DNA from: VAZQ01 sp963817135
GTDB taxonomy: Bacteria; Pseudomonadota; Alphaproteobacteria; Rhizobiales; Xanthobacteraceae
Assembly (NCBI GenBank): GCA_963817135.1
Contig: CAWFNG010000016.1
Span: 1 to 64,000, forward strand
Length of the DNA: 64,000 nucleotides
Reading direction: 5' to 3'
The notes below the pieces were generated by a model. It did not search any database and was not told the DNA's origin. It saw only the letters and a program-made list of their open reading frames with translations. The position numbers and the translations under genes are program-made. Below are positions 34,773 to 43,320 of this stretch, one piece after another. Each line of letters starts with the position of its first letter. Position 1 is the first letter of the stretch.

Positions 34773-35432
34773 TTATCGATGCATCGTGTATTGAAAGGTA
34801 TCGCTATTAACATCGAGCCGGCGGAAATTAACCGCGCGTTCGTTGAGTTGACGCTGGCAGCTATATTGTACGCCTGGATATATTAGGCTTTGCCACGGTC
34901 CGGGGTCTCGGACGCATAGTGTGGCGTCTTTGCCCGTCCAGACCAAGTTCTGCTCGGGCGATTCGCCATAAATATAGAATGGTCCCTTCGGGAATTGGAT
35001 ATCGAAGTAGTTGCTGCAAGAGTTTGCAGCGACGCTCCACCACCCCTGCACCACCCAGATAGCGCTGCCAGGAGTTTGCGGGTTTGCAACGGCAACCCAG
35101 AGCGTCCCCGTAGTCTGATTGCAAACTTGCAGCTGAAAATACGGTGACTGCTGTGGTTGGGGTATTGGTTGAGGCGCTGGCTGCGGTAACGGCTGAGGCT
35201 GTGGTGGTAACGGCTGTGGTTGGGGCTGCGGCTGCGGTAACGGCTGAGGCTGTGGTAACGGCTGTGGCTGTGGCTGGGGCTGTGGTTGGGGCAGAGGCTG
35301 CGGTTGGGGTTGCGGCTGTGGCTGTGGTTGAGGCTGCGGTTCGGGTAGGGGCTGCGCCTGTGCTTCAATCGGTGCCGCAGAGAGTCCAGCTAACAGAATG
35401 AGAATACCCAACTTGTACGACCCGCCCCTCAT
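34773..35432 (-). CDS. DUF1036 secreted protein, copy 3, with a long Pro-Gln linker
   Basis: A 219-residue protein from an ATG at 35432 (35456 is also possible). After a signal peptide (LGILILLAGLSAAPIEAQAQ) comes a run of about 75 residues almost only Pro and Gln with some Leu, then the DUF1036 domain: FQLQVCNQTTGTLWVAVAN, GWWSVAANSC, GPFYIYGESPEQNLVW, DATLCVRDPGPW and QYSCQRQL. The extended Pro-Gln arm could span the cell wall or space the domain from a membrane. It belongs with copies 1 and 2 but is separated by the gene at 34489. Confidence 0.85.
   Translation of the reverse strand: MRGGSYKLGILILLAGLSAAPIEAQAQPLPEPQPQPQPQPQPQPQPLPQPQPQPQPQPLPQPQPLPQPQPQPQPLPPQPQPLPQPAPQPIPQPQQSPYFQLQVCNQTTGTLWVAVANPQTPGSAIWVVQGWWSVAANSCSNYFDIQFPKGPFYIYGESPEQNLVWTGKDATLCVRDPGPWQSLIYPGVQYSCQRQLNERAVNFRRLDVNSDTFQYTMHR
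35155..35352. repeat. Low-complexity hexanucleotide-like repeat encoding the Pro-Gln arm
   Basis: Repeated GGCTGTGG/GGCTGCGG/GGTAACGG units on the plus strand encode (PQ)n with PLP breaks on the minus strand. Units vary at third codon positions, which suggests the Pro-Gln pattern is kept at the protein level. Such tracts can change length by slippage. Confidence 0.8.
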
Positions 35433-35706
35433 CACCCTGCTCCCACGTCGTTTCATTGCTGGCCCCGATCTCATGCCGCCGTCACTCGCATAGCCTTAGC
35501 ACAAACCGACCTTTACTACCCCAATTTACGGCGCAAACCAGCCCCACTCCCGCCGCCATTGGACTGCGTTATGCTTCGCGGGATGGGAACAGGTCGCTGC
35601 CGGTCGCGCGCGATCAAGCTATTGAGCTTCCAATCAATCTCGGCTCATCAGCCGCCCGCGGCGGCCGGGCCTATGATCGCGGATTTGGTTGCGGCGTGGG
35701 GAGCGT

Positions 35707-36546
35707 ATGGGGCGGCAGCTCACAACCGTACTCTTGTGCGGGATTGTCCGTGTTGCAGGGGTCGCACTTGGCAGCATGGCGCTCGTCCATTGTTCAAGTC
35801 CCTTTGCGCCATTCTCCAGCCAGCGGGTGGTCGATGATGGCGAGCCAGTGCCGAAAGGAGGCGGGAATTATCGCGTGGGAAAGCCGTACAACATTAACGG
35901 CCAGACCTATGTCCCTCGTGAGAACTCGAATTATCGCGGGGAGGGTGTTGCGTCCTGGTATGGTCCCGATTTCCATGGCAAGCTGACCGCAAATGGCGAG
36001 CTTTACGACATGCACGCCATTTCGGCTGCGCATCCCACCATGCCCCTGCCCAGTTATGCGCGTGTCACCAACCTCGACAACGGGCGTTCCATCATCGTGC
36101 GGGTCAACGACCGTGGGCCTTACGTGCGCAACCGCATCATCGACCTCTCGATCGGCGCCGCGAAGGCGCTGAATTCCTACGGCCATGGACTTGCCCGCGT
36201 GCGGGTCGAATATGTCGGACGTGCCCCTCTTGAAGGCAGCGATGACCGCATGCTGCTGGCAACGCTGCGTGAAGGAATGCCGGCGCCTGCGCCGTCCAAG
36301 GTCATGGTTGCCTCGGCCAAGCCGTTTCTCCCCACTGGCGCCGCCGGCAAGGAGCAAACCTCCGCTTCAATACGCGTAGCCGATCAGGTATCCACCGCTG
36401 ACTCGGATCGCAGGCGACCGCCGCCGAAATCCTCTAATATCGGCTTGCGCACCGAGGCGTCGGCGGCAACTACCCCGGCAGCTGCTTTCGTGCCGCGCAG
36501 CGACGGTGCAAATCCCGGTCTGATGAGCGGACGAGGCTTATACTGA
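35707..36546 (+). CDS. rlpA: RlpA-family septal ring lytic transglycosylase
   Basis: A 279-residue envelope protein from the ATG at 35707. A hydrophobic start ending in ALVHCSS suggests a lipoprotein. The double-psi barrel follows: GVASWYGPDFHGKLTANGELYDMHAISAAHPTMPLPS and GRSIIVRVNDRGPYVRNRIIDLSIGAAKAL, which include the catalytic-type Asp and His seen in RlpA. The C-terminal 90 residues are low complexity, without a SPOR domain. Its TGA overlaps the next gene's ATG (TGATG), so the two wall enzymes are coupled. Confidence 0.9.
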   Translation: MGRQLTTVLLCGIVRVAGVALGSMALVHCSSPFAPFSSQRVVDDGEPVPKGGGNYRVGKPYNINGQTYVPRENSNYRGEGVASWYGPDFHGKLTANGELYDMHAISAAHPTMPLPSYARVTNLDNGRSIIVRVNDRGPYVRNRIIDLSIGAAKALNSYGHGLARVRVEYVGRAPLEGSDDRMLLATLREGMPAPAPSKVMVASAKPFLPTGAAGKEQTSASIRVADQVSTADSDRRRPPPKSSNIGLRTEASAATTPAAAFVPRSDGANPGLMSGRGLY

Positions 36547-37760
36547 TGCACGCATTATATTCAAGGTTGTGCGGATGGGGATCGGCCGCTGTTGCCGTCT
36601 CGCTGATCGCGACCGCGCTGGCAGCGCCCAATCCGGTTTCCGGACCAAAATCGAATGACGGTTTTCAGACCGGCGCGACCAATGCCATTCTCATCGACGC
36701 CGATACCGGCAGCGTGCTGTTTGAAAAAAGCGCCGATGAGCTGATCCCGCCCGCCAGCCTTTCAAAGCTGATGACCGCGGAATTGGTGCTCAACGAAATC
36801 GCGCAAGGGCGGCTGAAGCCGGAGACGGAGTTTCTTGTCAGCGCAAATGCCTGGCGCAAAGGCGGCGCACCCTCGCATACGTCGAGCATGTTCATTCCGA
36901 TCCACAGCCGGGTGTCGATCGACAATCTTCTCCACGGAGTAATTATTCAGTCGGCCAATGACGCCTGCATCGCATTGGCGGAAGGAATTTCAGGCAGCGA
37001 ATCCCCCTTTGCCGAGCTGATGACGAAGCGGGCGCGCGAAATCGGGCTGATGAAATCCACGTTCGGTAACTCCACGGGACTTCCAGATCCAAGGCAGCTC
37101 ATGACGTCACGCGAGCTTGGAAAGCTCGCGCGTCACATCATTCAAACGTATCCCGACTACTACAAGCTGTACGGGGAGCGTGAATTCACCTGGAACAAGA
37201 TACGGCAATACAATCGCAACCCGCTGCTTGCCCTGAACATCGGCGCCGACGGTCTGAAAACCGGCTTTACCAAGGAAGCGGGATACGGTCTGGTCGGCTC
37301 GGCCGTGCAAAACGGATTGCGGCTGATTGTCGTCGTGAATGGCTTGCGCAGCGAGAAGGAACGCGGGGACGAAGGCAAGAAGCTCCTGGAATGGGGATTT
37401 CATAATTTTCAGTCCGGGCTGCTTTTTGCGGAAGGGCAGGAGATCGCCCAGGCCAAGGTCTATGGCGGCCAAAAAGGCCATGTGCGGCTCACCGCCGACC
37501 GGGCTGTGTCGCTGATGGTGCCGCGCGGCACGCGCGAGAAGATCATCGCGCGGCTGGTTTATTCGGGTCCCGTGCGGGCTCCGGTCGAGCAGGGCCAGCG
37601 GATCGGGACGCTGAAAGTCTGGCGCGGCGAATTCCTCGTTCTGGAAGTTCCGTTGCAGGCAGCCGAGAGTGTTGGCGTCGGGTCAATGTCGCGGCGCGCC
37701 TTCGATGCGGCTACCGAACTGGTTCTCGGGATCTTCCGCTCCGGCCTGCAGCGTTTGTGA
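36546..37760 (+). CDS. dacA: D-alanyl-D-alanine carboxypeptidase (penicillin-binding protein 5/6 type)
   Basis: A 404-residue serine DD-carboxypeptidase that trims the peptidoglycan pentapeptide. A signal peptide is followed by the three active-site motifs: SxxK S71-K74 (ASLSKLMT), SxN S136-N138 (SAND) and KTG 238-240 (LKTGFT). A C-terminal PBP5-like beta domain and an amphipathic membrane-anchoring end (ATELVLGIFRSGLQRL) complete it. Translationally coupled to rlpA and followed 6 bp later by tmk. The symbol may equally be dacC or dacF. Confidence 0.93.
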   Translation: MHALYSRLCGWGSAAVAVSLIATALAAPNPVSGPKSNDGFQTGATNAILIDADTGSVLFEKSADELIPPASLSKLMTAELVLNEIAQGRLKPETEFLVSANAWRKGGAPSHTSSMFIPIHSRVSIDNLLHGVIIQSANDACIALAEGISGSESPFAELMTKRAREIGLMKSTFGNSTGLPDPRQLMTSRELGKLARHIIQTYPDYYKLYGEREFTWNKIRQYNRNPLLALNIGADGLKTGFTKEAGYGLVGSAVQNGLRLIVVVNGLRSEKERGDEGKKLLEWGFHNFQSGLLFAEGQEIAQAKVYGGQKGHVRLTADRAVSLMVPRGTREKIIARLVYSGPVRAPVEQGQRIGTLKVWRGEFLVLEVPLQAAESVGVGSMSRRAFDAATELVLGIFRSGLQRL

Positions 37761-37766
37761 TCGGGT

Positions 37767-38435
37767 ATGCGTGGCCGATTCATTACATTCGAAGGGGGCG
37801 AAGGTACCGGCAAATCGACCCACTCCCGCCGCCTTTGCGACCGTCTCAAGACGCTGGGGCTGGAGGTGCTGCTCACGCGTGAGCCGGGCGGCTCGCCCGG
37901 CGCCGAAGTGATCCGGCATGTTCTTCTCTCCGGCGCCGCCAAGCCGCTCGGCGGCGAGGCCGAAGCGCTTTTGTTTGCGGCAGCGCGCGGCGACCACGTT
38001 CGCAACACCATCGAGCCTGGGCTGCAAAGCGGAGCGTGGGTAATCTCCGATCGCTTCATCAATTCGACGCGCGTCTATCAAGGCACACTCGGTCACGTGG
38101 ACGCGCAGTTCATTCGGGCTCTCGAGCGCCTGTCGATAGGAGACCTCAAGCCGGATCTCACCTTCGTGCTCGATGTGCCTGCGGATATCGGGCTTGCGCG
38201 CGCGGGCAAGCGGCGAGGGGAGGGCAGCGCCGATCGCTTCGAGGCAGAATCGCTCTCCACGCACGAGGAGTTGCGCGAAGCCTATCGCCTGCTGGTCCTT
38301 GCCGAGCCTGCGCGCTGCGTCATGATCGATGCGACGGAGCCCAAGGACGTGGTGGCCGATCGCATCTGGAAGGCGGTGAACGATCGGCTTTCTCCGGCCA
38401 CGGCTCCGGTCGCGCTTGCCGGCGTGGCATCGTGA
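37767..38435 (+). CDS. tmk: Thymidylate kinase
   Basis: A 222-residue kinase converting dTMP to dTDP. Walker A is GGEGTGKS at residues 10-17; the DRX motif is in VISDRFINSTRVYQG, and the LID region carries RRGEGSADRFE. Its TGA overlaps the GTG of holB (GTGA), the usual tmk-holB pairing in Proteobacteria. Confidence 0.96.
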   Translation: MRGRFITFEGGEGTGKSTHSRRLCDRLKTLGLEVLLTREPGGSPGAEVIRHVLLSGAAKPLGGEAEALLFAAARGDHVRNTIEPGLQSGAWVISDRFINSTRVYQGTLGHVDAQFIRALERLSIGDLKPDLTFVLDVPADIGLARAGKRRGEGSADRFEAESLSTHEELREAYRLLVLAEPARCVMIDATEPKDVVADRIWKAVNDRLSPATAPVALAGVAS

Positions 38436-39469
38436 CCGAGGACGCAGGCGAGGGCATCGAGCCGAAAGCGGCGCGTTTGACGAGCGCGCTCTATGGTCAC
38501 CACGAAGCGGAGCGCGTGCTGCTCGATGCTTATCGCAGCGGCCGCTTTCCCCACGCATGGCTGCTCAGCGGACCTGCCGGCATCGGCAAGGCGACGTTTG
38601 CCTATCGTACTGCACGGTTTCTCCTCGCTCACCCGGACCATCGAGCCCCGGCGGTGCAACAGGCATCTTCGCTTGCGGTGGAGGCGGACCATGCCGTAGC
38701 GCGCCGCATCGCGGCGCAGGCGCATGGCAATCTTCTGGTGCTGGAGCGCACCATCAATGAGAAGACCGGCAAGCTGCGCCAGGACATCGCCGTAGAGGAC
38801 GTGCGCCGCACGGTGACGTTCTTCGGCTCAACTGCAGCCATGGAAGGGTGGCGTATCGCGATCGTCGACAGCGTGGACGAACTTAACCCCCAGGGTGCCA
38901 ACGCGCTGCTCAAAATCCTGGAAGAGCCGCCGCGTCGATCTGTTTTGCTGCTCGTCAGTCATTGCGCCGGACGCGTGCTGCCGACAATCCGCTCCCGTTG
39001 TCGGCTCATTTCGCTGCGCCCGCTTGCAAGCGACGACGTAGCCCGCGCGGCAGGCGATGCCGTCGGGCAGCCGGCTGATGCCGCCGACATAGTGGCTGCG
39101 GCGCAAGCGGCCGAAGGAAGCGTGCGCCGCGCGCTGGCGTTCCTCGACGCCGATGCGCTTGAATTGCGCAATCACACCATTGCGCTCCTCGATCGGCTTC
39201 CCGCGCTCGATTATCGGGCGCTGCATGCGCTCGGCGATCGCCTATTCGGTACCGATCAAGCGGTGCTTGCCGCGTTCGCCGACAGCGTGAACGGCTGGCT
39301 TTCCGGTCGATTGCAGAAAGCCAGCCAGCCGCTCGCGCGGCTGGACCGCTGGGCCGCCATATGGGAAGGGTTCAACGCGGCGGCGCGCGACGTTGCCGAT
39401 TATAATCTTGAGCGCAAACCGTTGGTTTTCAACGTCTTTGCCTGGCTTGCCGCCGCTTCGCACCGTTGA
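38432..39469 (+). CDS. holB: DNA polymerase III delta-prime subunit
   Basis: A 345-residue clamp-loader subunit. The GTG at 38432 overlaps the tmk stop. Visible are HAWLLSGPAGIGKATFAYRTARFLL, where the P-loop reads GPAGIGKAT as in other alphaproteobacterial copies, and IAIVDSVDELNPQGANALLKILEEPP with the sensor-like TIRSRCRL. The usual zinc-binding cysteines are missing, as in other alphaproteobacterial HolB proteins. It assists loading of the sliding clamp. Confidence 0.93.
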   Translation: MTEDAGEGIEPKAARLTSALYGHHEAERVLLDAYRSGRFPHAWLLSGPAGIGKATFAYRTARFLLAHPDHRAPAVQQASSLAVEADHAVARRIAAQAHGNLLVLERTINEKTGKLRQDIAVEDVRRTVTFFGSTAAMEGWRIAIVDSVDELNPQGANALLKILEEPPRRSVLLLVSHCAGRVLPTIRSRCRLISLRPLASDDVARAAGDAVGQPADAADIVAAAQAAEGSVRRALAFLDADALELRNHTIALLDRLPALDYRALHALGDRLFGTDQAVLAAFADSVNGWLSGRLQKASQPLARLDRWAAIWEGFNAAARDVADYNLERKPLVFNVFAWLAAASHR

Positions 39470-39481
39470 TACCTATGCGCA

Positions 39482-41044
39482 ATGGCTGACAAGCCGCGCT
39501 ACTACGTAACGACTGCCATTGCCTATCCCAATGGTCCGCCGCATATCGGGCATGCCTACGAGGCGATCGCGACCGATGCCATAGCGCGCTTCATGCGCCT
39601 TGACGGCTACGACGTATTGTTCCTAACCGGCACGGACGAACACGGCATGAAAATGCTGCAGACTGCCGGGAAGGAGAAGCTGTCTCCGCGCGAGCTGGTC
39701 GAACGCAACGTGCCGCGCTTCAAGGCCATGGTGGCGCGCCTGAATTGCTCGAACGACGAATTCATTCGTACCACCGAGGAGCGTCATCACCGCGCCTCGG
39801 CCGGAATCTGGGAACGGATGGCGGCGGCGGGCGACATTTATCTCGACAAATATTCCGGCTGGTATTCGGTCCGCGACGAGGCGTACTACGACGCGCATGA
39901 GACCCGCTTGAACGAGCAGGGCGAACGCCTGGGCCCGCAAGGCTCGCCGGTAGAATGGGTCGAAGAGGAAAGCTATTTCTTTCGGCTGTCGTCCTATCAG
40001 GACAAGCTGCTCGACCTCTACGCGCGGCATCCCGATTACGTTTTGCCAAAGGAACGGCTCAACGAGGTCGTGAGCTTCGTCAAGAGCGGCTTGCAGGACC
40101 TCTCCATCTCACGCACGACCTTCGAATGGGGCGTGAAGGTGCCGGACAATGCCAAGCACGTCATGTATGTGTGGGTGGATGCGCTTACCAATTATATCAC
40201 TGCGGTGGGCTATCCGGATACCGACAGCGCGAAATTTCGCCGCTACTGGCCGGCCGATTTGCATGTGATCGGCAAGGACATCGTACGGTTCCACGCGGTC
40301 TATTGGCCAGCATTCCTCCTTTCGGCGGGCGTGGAGGTGCCGCGCCGCATCTTCTCGCATGGCTTTCTTTTCAACCGCGGCGAGAAGATGTCCAAGTCGG
40401 TCGGCAACGTGATCGACCCATTCGCGCTTGCCGACGCCTATGGCGTCGATCAATTGCGTTATTTCCTGCTGCGCGAGGTCCCTTTCGGGCAGGACGGCAA
40501 TTACAGTCACGAGGCGATCGTGAACCGCATCAATGCCGATCTGGCCAATGACCTTGGCAATCTCGCCCAGCGCTCGCTCTCGATGATTGCGCGCCAGCTG
40601 GGCGGCGTGCTGCCGAAGCCGGGGGAATTCAGCGTCACCGACCGCGCGATCCTTTCTCTGGCCGATGGCATGATCGAGAAGGCGCGCGAAGCGATGAAGA
40701 CCCAGCAGCTGCATCAGGTGCTCAATGCGGTGTGGATGGTGGTGGCGGAGGCGAACCGCTATTTCGCAAGCGAAGCGCCGTGGGCGCTCGCCAAGACCGA
40801 CCCGCTGCGGCAGGCGACGGTGCTCTACGTCACCGCCGAGGTGCTGCGCCAAGTCGCCATTCTGAGCTCGCCTTTCATGCCCAGCTCGGCGGCAAAACTG
40901 CTTGATCTTCTTGCTGTTCCGGCTGAGGAACGGCAGTTCCGAGAGGTGGGCGGAAAGCGAAAAATTGCCGCCGGAGCCATGCTGCCGGCGCCAAGTCCGG
41001 TTTTTCCACGTTATGTTGACAGCGAAGCGAGTGCGCAGGTGTGA
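39482..41044 (+). CDS. metG: Methionyl-tRNA synthetase
   Basis: A 520-residue class I synthetase. The HIGH motif is HIGH at 21-24 and KMSKS at 302-306. The connective peptide lacks a zinc knuckle, and the C-terminal tRNA-binding appendage of longer MetRS is absent, so this is the short form common in Alphaproteobacteria. It starts 12 bp after holB. Confidence 0.97.
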   Translation: MADKPRYYVTTAIAYPNGPPHIGHAYEAIATDAIARFMRLDGYDVLFLTGTDEHGMKMLQTAGKEKLSPRELVERNVPRFKAMVARLNCSNDEFIRTTEERHHRASAGIWERMAAAGDIYLDKYSGWYSVRDEAYYDAHETRLNEQGERLGPQGSPVEWVEEESYFFRLSSYQDKLLDLYARHPDYVLPKERLNEVVSFVKSGLQDLSISRTTFEWGVKVPDNAKHVMYVWVDALTNYITAVGYPDTDSAKFRRYWPADLHVIGKDIVRFHAVYWPAFLLSAGVEVPRRIFSHGFLFNRGEKMSKSVGNVIDPFALADAYGVDQLRYFLLREVPFGQDGNYSHEAIVNRINADLANDLGNLAQRSLSMIARQLGGVLPKPGEFSVTDRAILSLADGMIEKAREAMKTQQLHQVLNAVWMVVAEANRYFASEAPWALAKTDPLRQATVLYVTAEVLRQVAILSSPFMPSSAAKLLDLLAVPAEERQFREVGGKRKIAAGAMLPAPSPVFPRYVDSEASAQV

Positions 41045-41047
41045 GCC

Positions 41048-41326
41048 ATGGCTGATGACCCGGCATCAAACGACGAGCGGCCGTGCTTGCATTGCGCCAT
41101 TGCCGACGCGATCGATGATTTCTACGCCGAAAATGGCTCTCTCAGCGGCGAAAAAGACACCATTGACATGGATGAGATCATTTCGGCGCTGGGCAAGACC
41201 GTCGCTGAGTTGACTTTCGGTTCCGACGCCGACATGCGCCAGCGCATTCGCGACGAGCTGCTGAGCGAGATTTCGCGCTTCGAGGCCGAATATGCGAGCG
41301 CGCCCGGCTCCGACATGCGGCATTGA
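41048..41326 (+). CDS. Small conserved hypothetical protein with CxxC
   Basis: A 92-residue acidic protein 3 bp after metG. It begins with RPCLHCAIADAIDDFY and contains DMDEIISALGKTVAELTF and MRQRIRDELLSEISRFEAEY, a helical pattern seen in short rhizobial proteins encoded near tatD or metG. The role is unknown. The CLHC pair could bind metal. Confidence 0.65.
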   Translation: MADDPASNDERPCLHCAIADAIDDFYAENGSLSGEKDTIDMDEIISALGKTVAELTFGSDADMRQRIRDELLSEISRFEAEYASAPGSDMRH

Positions 41327-41426
41327 TGCCGTTCGTAGGGCGCAATAGCAAAGGCTGCTTGCCTCTTGAGCGCGGGGCCGACCTCTATTTTTAGAGGATA
41401 ATATCCAGCAGAGAAGAAACCGACGT

Positions 41427-42236
41427 ATGCCGTCCACACCAACCCTGGTCGACAGCCATTGCCATCTCGACTTTCCCGACTTCTCGGACGACCTCGATGG
41501 CGTTGTCGCGCGTGCGCGGGCGGCAGGCGTAAGCCCTCTGGTGACCATCTCAACCCGCGTCGGGCGGCATGCTGCAATCCTCGCGATCACGGAGCGATTT
41601 CCCGACGTCTACTGCTCCGTGGGCACGCATCCACATTGTGCCGACGAGGAGCCTGACGTCGGTGCCGAAGACCTCATTGCGCGCACCGGCCATCCGAAAG
41701 TCGTGGCGATCGGCGAGGCTGGGCTCGATTACCACTATCGGCGCAGTACGCCCGAGGCACAAGCAAGGAGCTTTCGCAGCCACATCGCTGCCGCGCGCAG
41801 CACCGGCTTGCCGCTGGTGATCCATTCCCGCGATGCCGATGCCGATATGGCGGCAATTCTGGAGGACGAGACAGGGAAGGGGGCCTTCCCCGCCATCCTG
41901 CATTGCTATACGGGAGGCGCCGATCTCGCCCGGCGGGCGCTGGCGCTCGGCCTGTTCATCTCGTTTACCGGCATTCTGACCTTCAAGAATTCCGATGCCT
42001 TGCGCGCCATCGCCAAAAGCCTTCCCGCCGATCGCATTCTGGTGGAGACCAACTCACCCTACCTTGCTCCCGGACCTTATCGCGGCAAGCGCAACGAACC
42101 CGCCTATGTGGTGGAGACCGCCAAGGTGTTGGCGCAGACGCGCGGCGTCTCCTACGAGGAGGTCGCCCGGGTGACCACCGACAATTTCTTTCGACTTTTT
42201 GGCAAGGTCCTGCGCCAGGCAATTGCGGCGGCATGA
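41427..42236 (+). CDS. tatD: TatD-family metal-dependent hydrolase (DNase)
   Basis: A 269-residue TIM-barrel hydrolase. Metal ligands are visible in LVDSHCHLDFPDF, the catalytic region AIGEAGLDYHYR, LVIHSRDADADM, LHCYTGGADLARRAL and ILVETNSPYLAPGPYRGKRNEP. Family members act as 3'-5' exonucleases in repair or tRNA/peptide turnover. Its TGA overlaps the ATG of the MBL gene (ATGA). Confidence 0.92.
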   Translation: MPSTPTLVDSHCHLDFPDFSDDLDGVVARARAAGVSPLVTISTRVGRHAAILAITERFPDVYCSVGTHPHCADEEPDVGAEDLIARTGHPKVVAIGEAGLDYHYRRSTPEAQARSFRSHIAAARSTGLPLVIHSRDADADMAAILEDETGKGAFPAILHCYTGGADLARRALALGLFISFTGILTFKNSDALRAIAKSLPADRILVETNSPYLAPGPYRGKRNEPAYVVETAKVLAQTRGVSYEEVARVTTDNFFRLFGKVLRQAIAAA

Positions 42237-43036
42237 CGCTCCGCTTCACGATCCTTGGCTGCGGTTCTTCCGGCGGCGTGCCCCGACCGGCCTTGGGCTG
42301 GGGCGATTGCAACCCGGCGAATCCGAAGAACCGGCGGCGGCGAACATCGCTGCTGGTCGAGCAGCGCAACAGTTCAGGCCTTACCTCCATCCTGGTCGAC
42401 ACCTCGCCGGATCTGCGCGAGCAGCTCATCGACGCGAAAGTCGACTGGCTCGATGCCGTGTTCTTCACCCACGCCCATGCCGACCACACCCACGGCATCG
42501 ACGACCTGCGCGCGCTTTTCATCAAGCACCGCCGGCGGCTCGACATCTACCTTGATGACGCGACGGGCGACGCCGTGCGCTCGCGCTTCGGCTACTGCTT
42601 CCAGGCGCCCCTCGGCAGCGACTATCCGCCCATCGCCACCGAGCACCGGATCGAGCCGGGGAAGGCCATAGAGGTGCAAGGGAAGGGCGGGGCCATTGCT
42701 GCGCTGCCGATTGTCCAAGAGCACGGCGATATCGCCTCCCTCGGCTTCCGCTTCGGCCGCATGGCCTATTCTTGCGACCTCAGCGGGCTGCCGCAGGAGA
42801 GCATTCCCGCGCTCGCCGGGCTCGATCTCTGGGTGGTGGATGCACTTCGTTATCGGCCGCACCCCAGCCATTTCAGCCTGGACGAGGCGCTCGCCTGGAT
42901 CGAGCGCATAATGCCCGCCCGAGCCATCCTGACCAATCTTCATTCCGACCTGGACTACGACGTCCTGTACTCGAAGCTTCCGGCGCATGTGGCGCCGGCT
43001 TACGACGGCCTTGTCGTTGAACTGCCGGCTCGGTAG
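42233..43036 (+). CDS. MBL-fold metal-dependent hydrolase (PhnP-like)
   Basis: A 267-residue protein from the ATG at 42233. It starts FTILGCGSSGGVPRPALGWGDC and has the metal motif FFTHAHADHTHGIDDLR. Further His or Asp ligands are in YSCDLSGLPQES and LTNLHSDLDYDVL. PhnP-like phosphodiesterases share this layout. Coupled to tatD; this tatD-MBL pair is common in Rhizobiales. The TAG stop (43034-43036) lies inside a repeat. Confidence 0.88.
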   Translation: MTLRFTILGCGSSGGVPRPALGWGDCNPANPKNRRRRTSLLVEQRNSSGLTSILVDTSPDLREQLIDAKVDWLDAVFFTHAHADHTHGIDDLRALFIKHRRRLDIYLDDATGDAVRSRFGYCFQAPLGSDYPPIATEHRIEPGKAIEVQGKGGAIAALPIVQEHGDIASLGFRFGRMAYSCDLSGLPQESIPALAGLDLWVVDALRYRPHPSHFSLDEALAWIERIMPARAILTNLHSDLDYDVLYSKLPAHVAPAYDGLVVELPAR

Positions 43037-43104
43037 CCCGGATTTCGCTCTTGCGAAATCCGGGAGCAGTCCCGGTTTGAACGAAGATGTTCAATCCGGG
43101 CTAC
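43033..43104. repeat. Double-hairpin GTAGCCCGG repeat
   Basis: Outer arms GTAGCCCGGATT and AATCCGGGCTAC are perfectly complementary. Within them, CCCGGATTTCGC-TCTT-GCGAAATCCGGG forms a perfect 12-bp stem, and CCCGGTTTGAAC pairs with GTTCAATCCGGG with one mismatch. It overlaps the stop codon of the MBL gene. This GTAGCCCGG/CCGGGCTAC type is a widespread proteobacterial intergenic repeat and could end the tatD transcript. Confidence 0.85.
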
Positions 43105-43202
43105 ACGCTGGGTTGGACAAACAGCATGAGGATTTGCGCCTACACCACGGAATTTACGGCATGTTTTTCGCTCGTCAGTTTTCCTTCGGTCAGCGCCAAG
43201 AA

Positions 43203-43218
43203 AATATTCCATAATATT
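43203..43218. promoter_or_regulatory. AT-rich inverted repeat upstream of dps
   Basis: AATATT-CCAT-AATATT, a short palindrome in an otherwise GC-rich region, about 17 bp upstream of the EcfG-type promoter. It could be a regulator site, but no named operator matches. Confidence 0.25.
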
Positions 43219-43234
43219 CCTTATGCGAATCCGG

Positions 43235-43260
43235 GGAACGGGTCGCTGCGCGTAGCGTTT
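43235..43260 (+). promoter_or_regulatory. EcfG-type general-stress promoter for dps
   Basis: GGAAC (43235-43239), 16 bases, then CGTTT (43256-43260) match the alphaproteobacterial EcfG/sigma-ext consensus GGAAC-N16-CGTT exactly. It lies 60 bp upstream of the dps start. Dps genes are known members of this regulon. Confidence 0.72.
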
Positions 43261-43320
43261 GACGATGCGACGGTATTGCTTGCCGTCAGCTGCATCCCCC
43301 CCCAAATCGAGGTACCCCCC

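Noticed and set aside
35144..35401. An 85-codon plus-strand Ala/Val-rich frame
   Set aside because: It is the complement of the Pro-Gln repeat of DUF1036 copy 3.
38036..38431. Longer HolB from 38036
   Set aside because: Would overlap most of tmk; the GTG at 38432 gives the expected length and coupling.
43087..43320. N-terminal extension of Dps
   Set aside because: The stretch contains the EcfG promoter and a palindrome, and family members start near the GTG at 43321.
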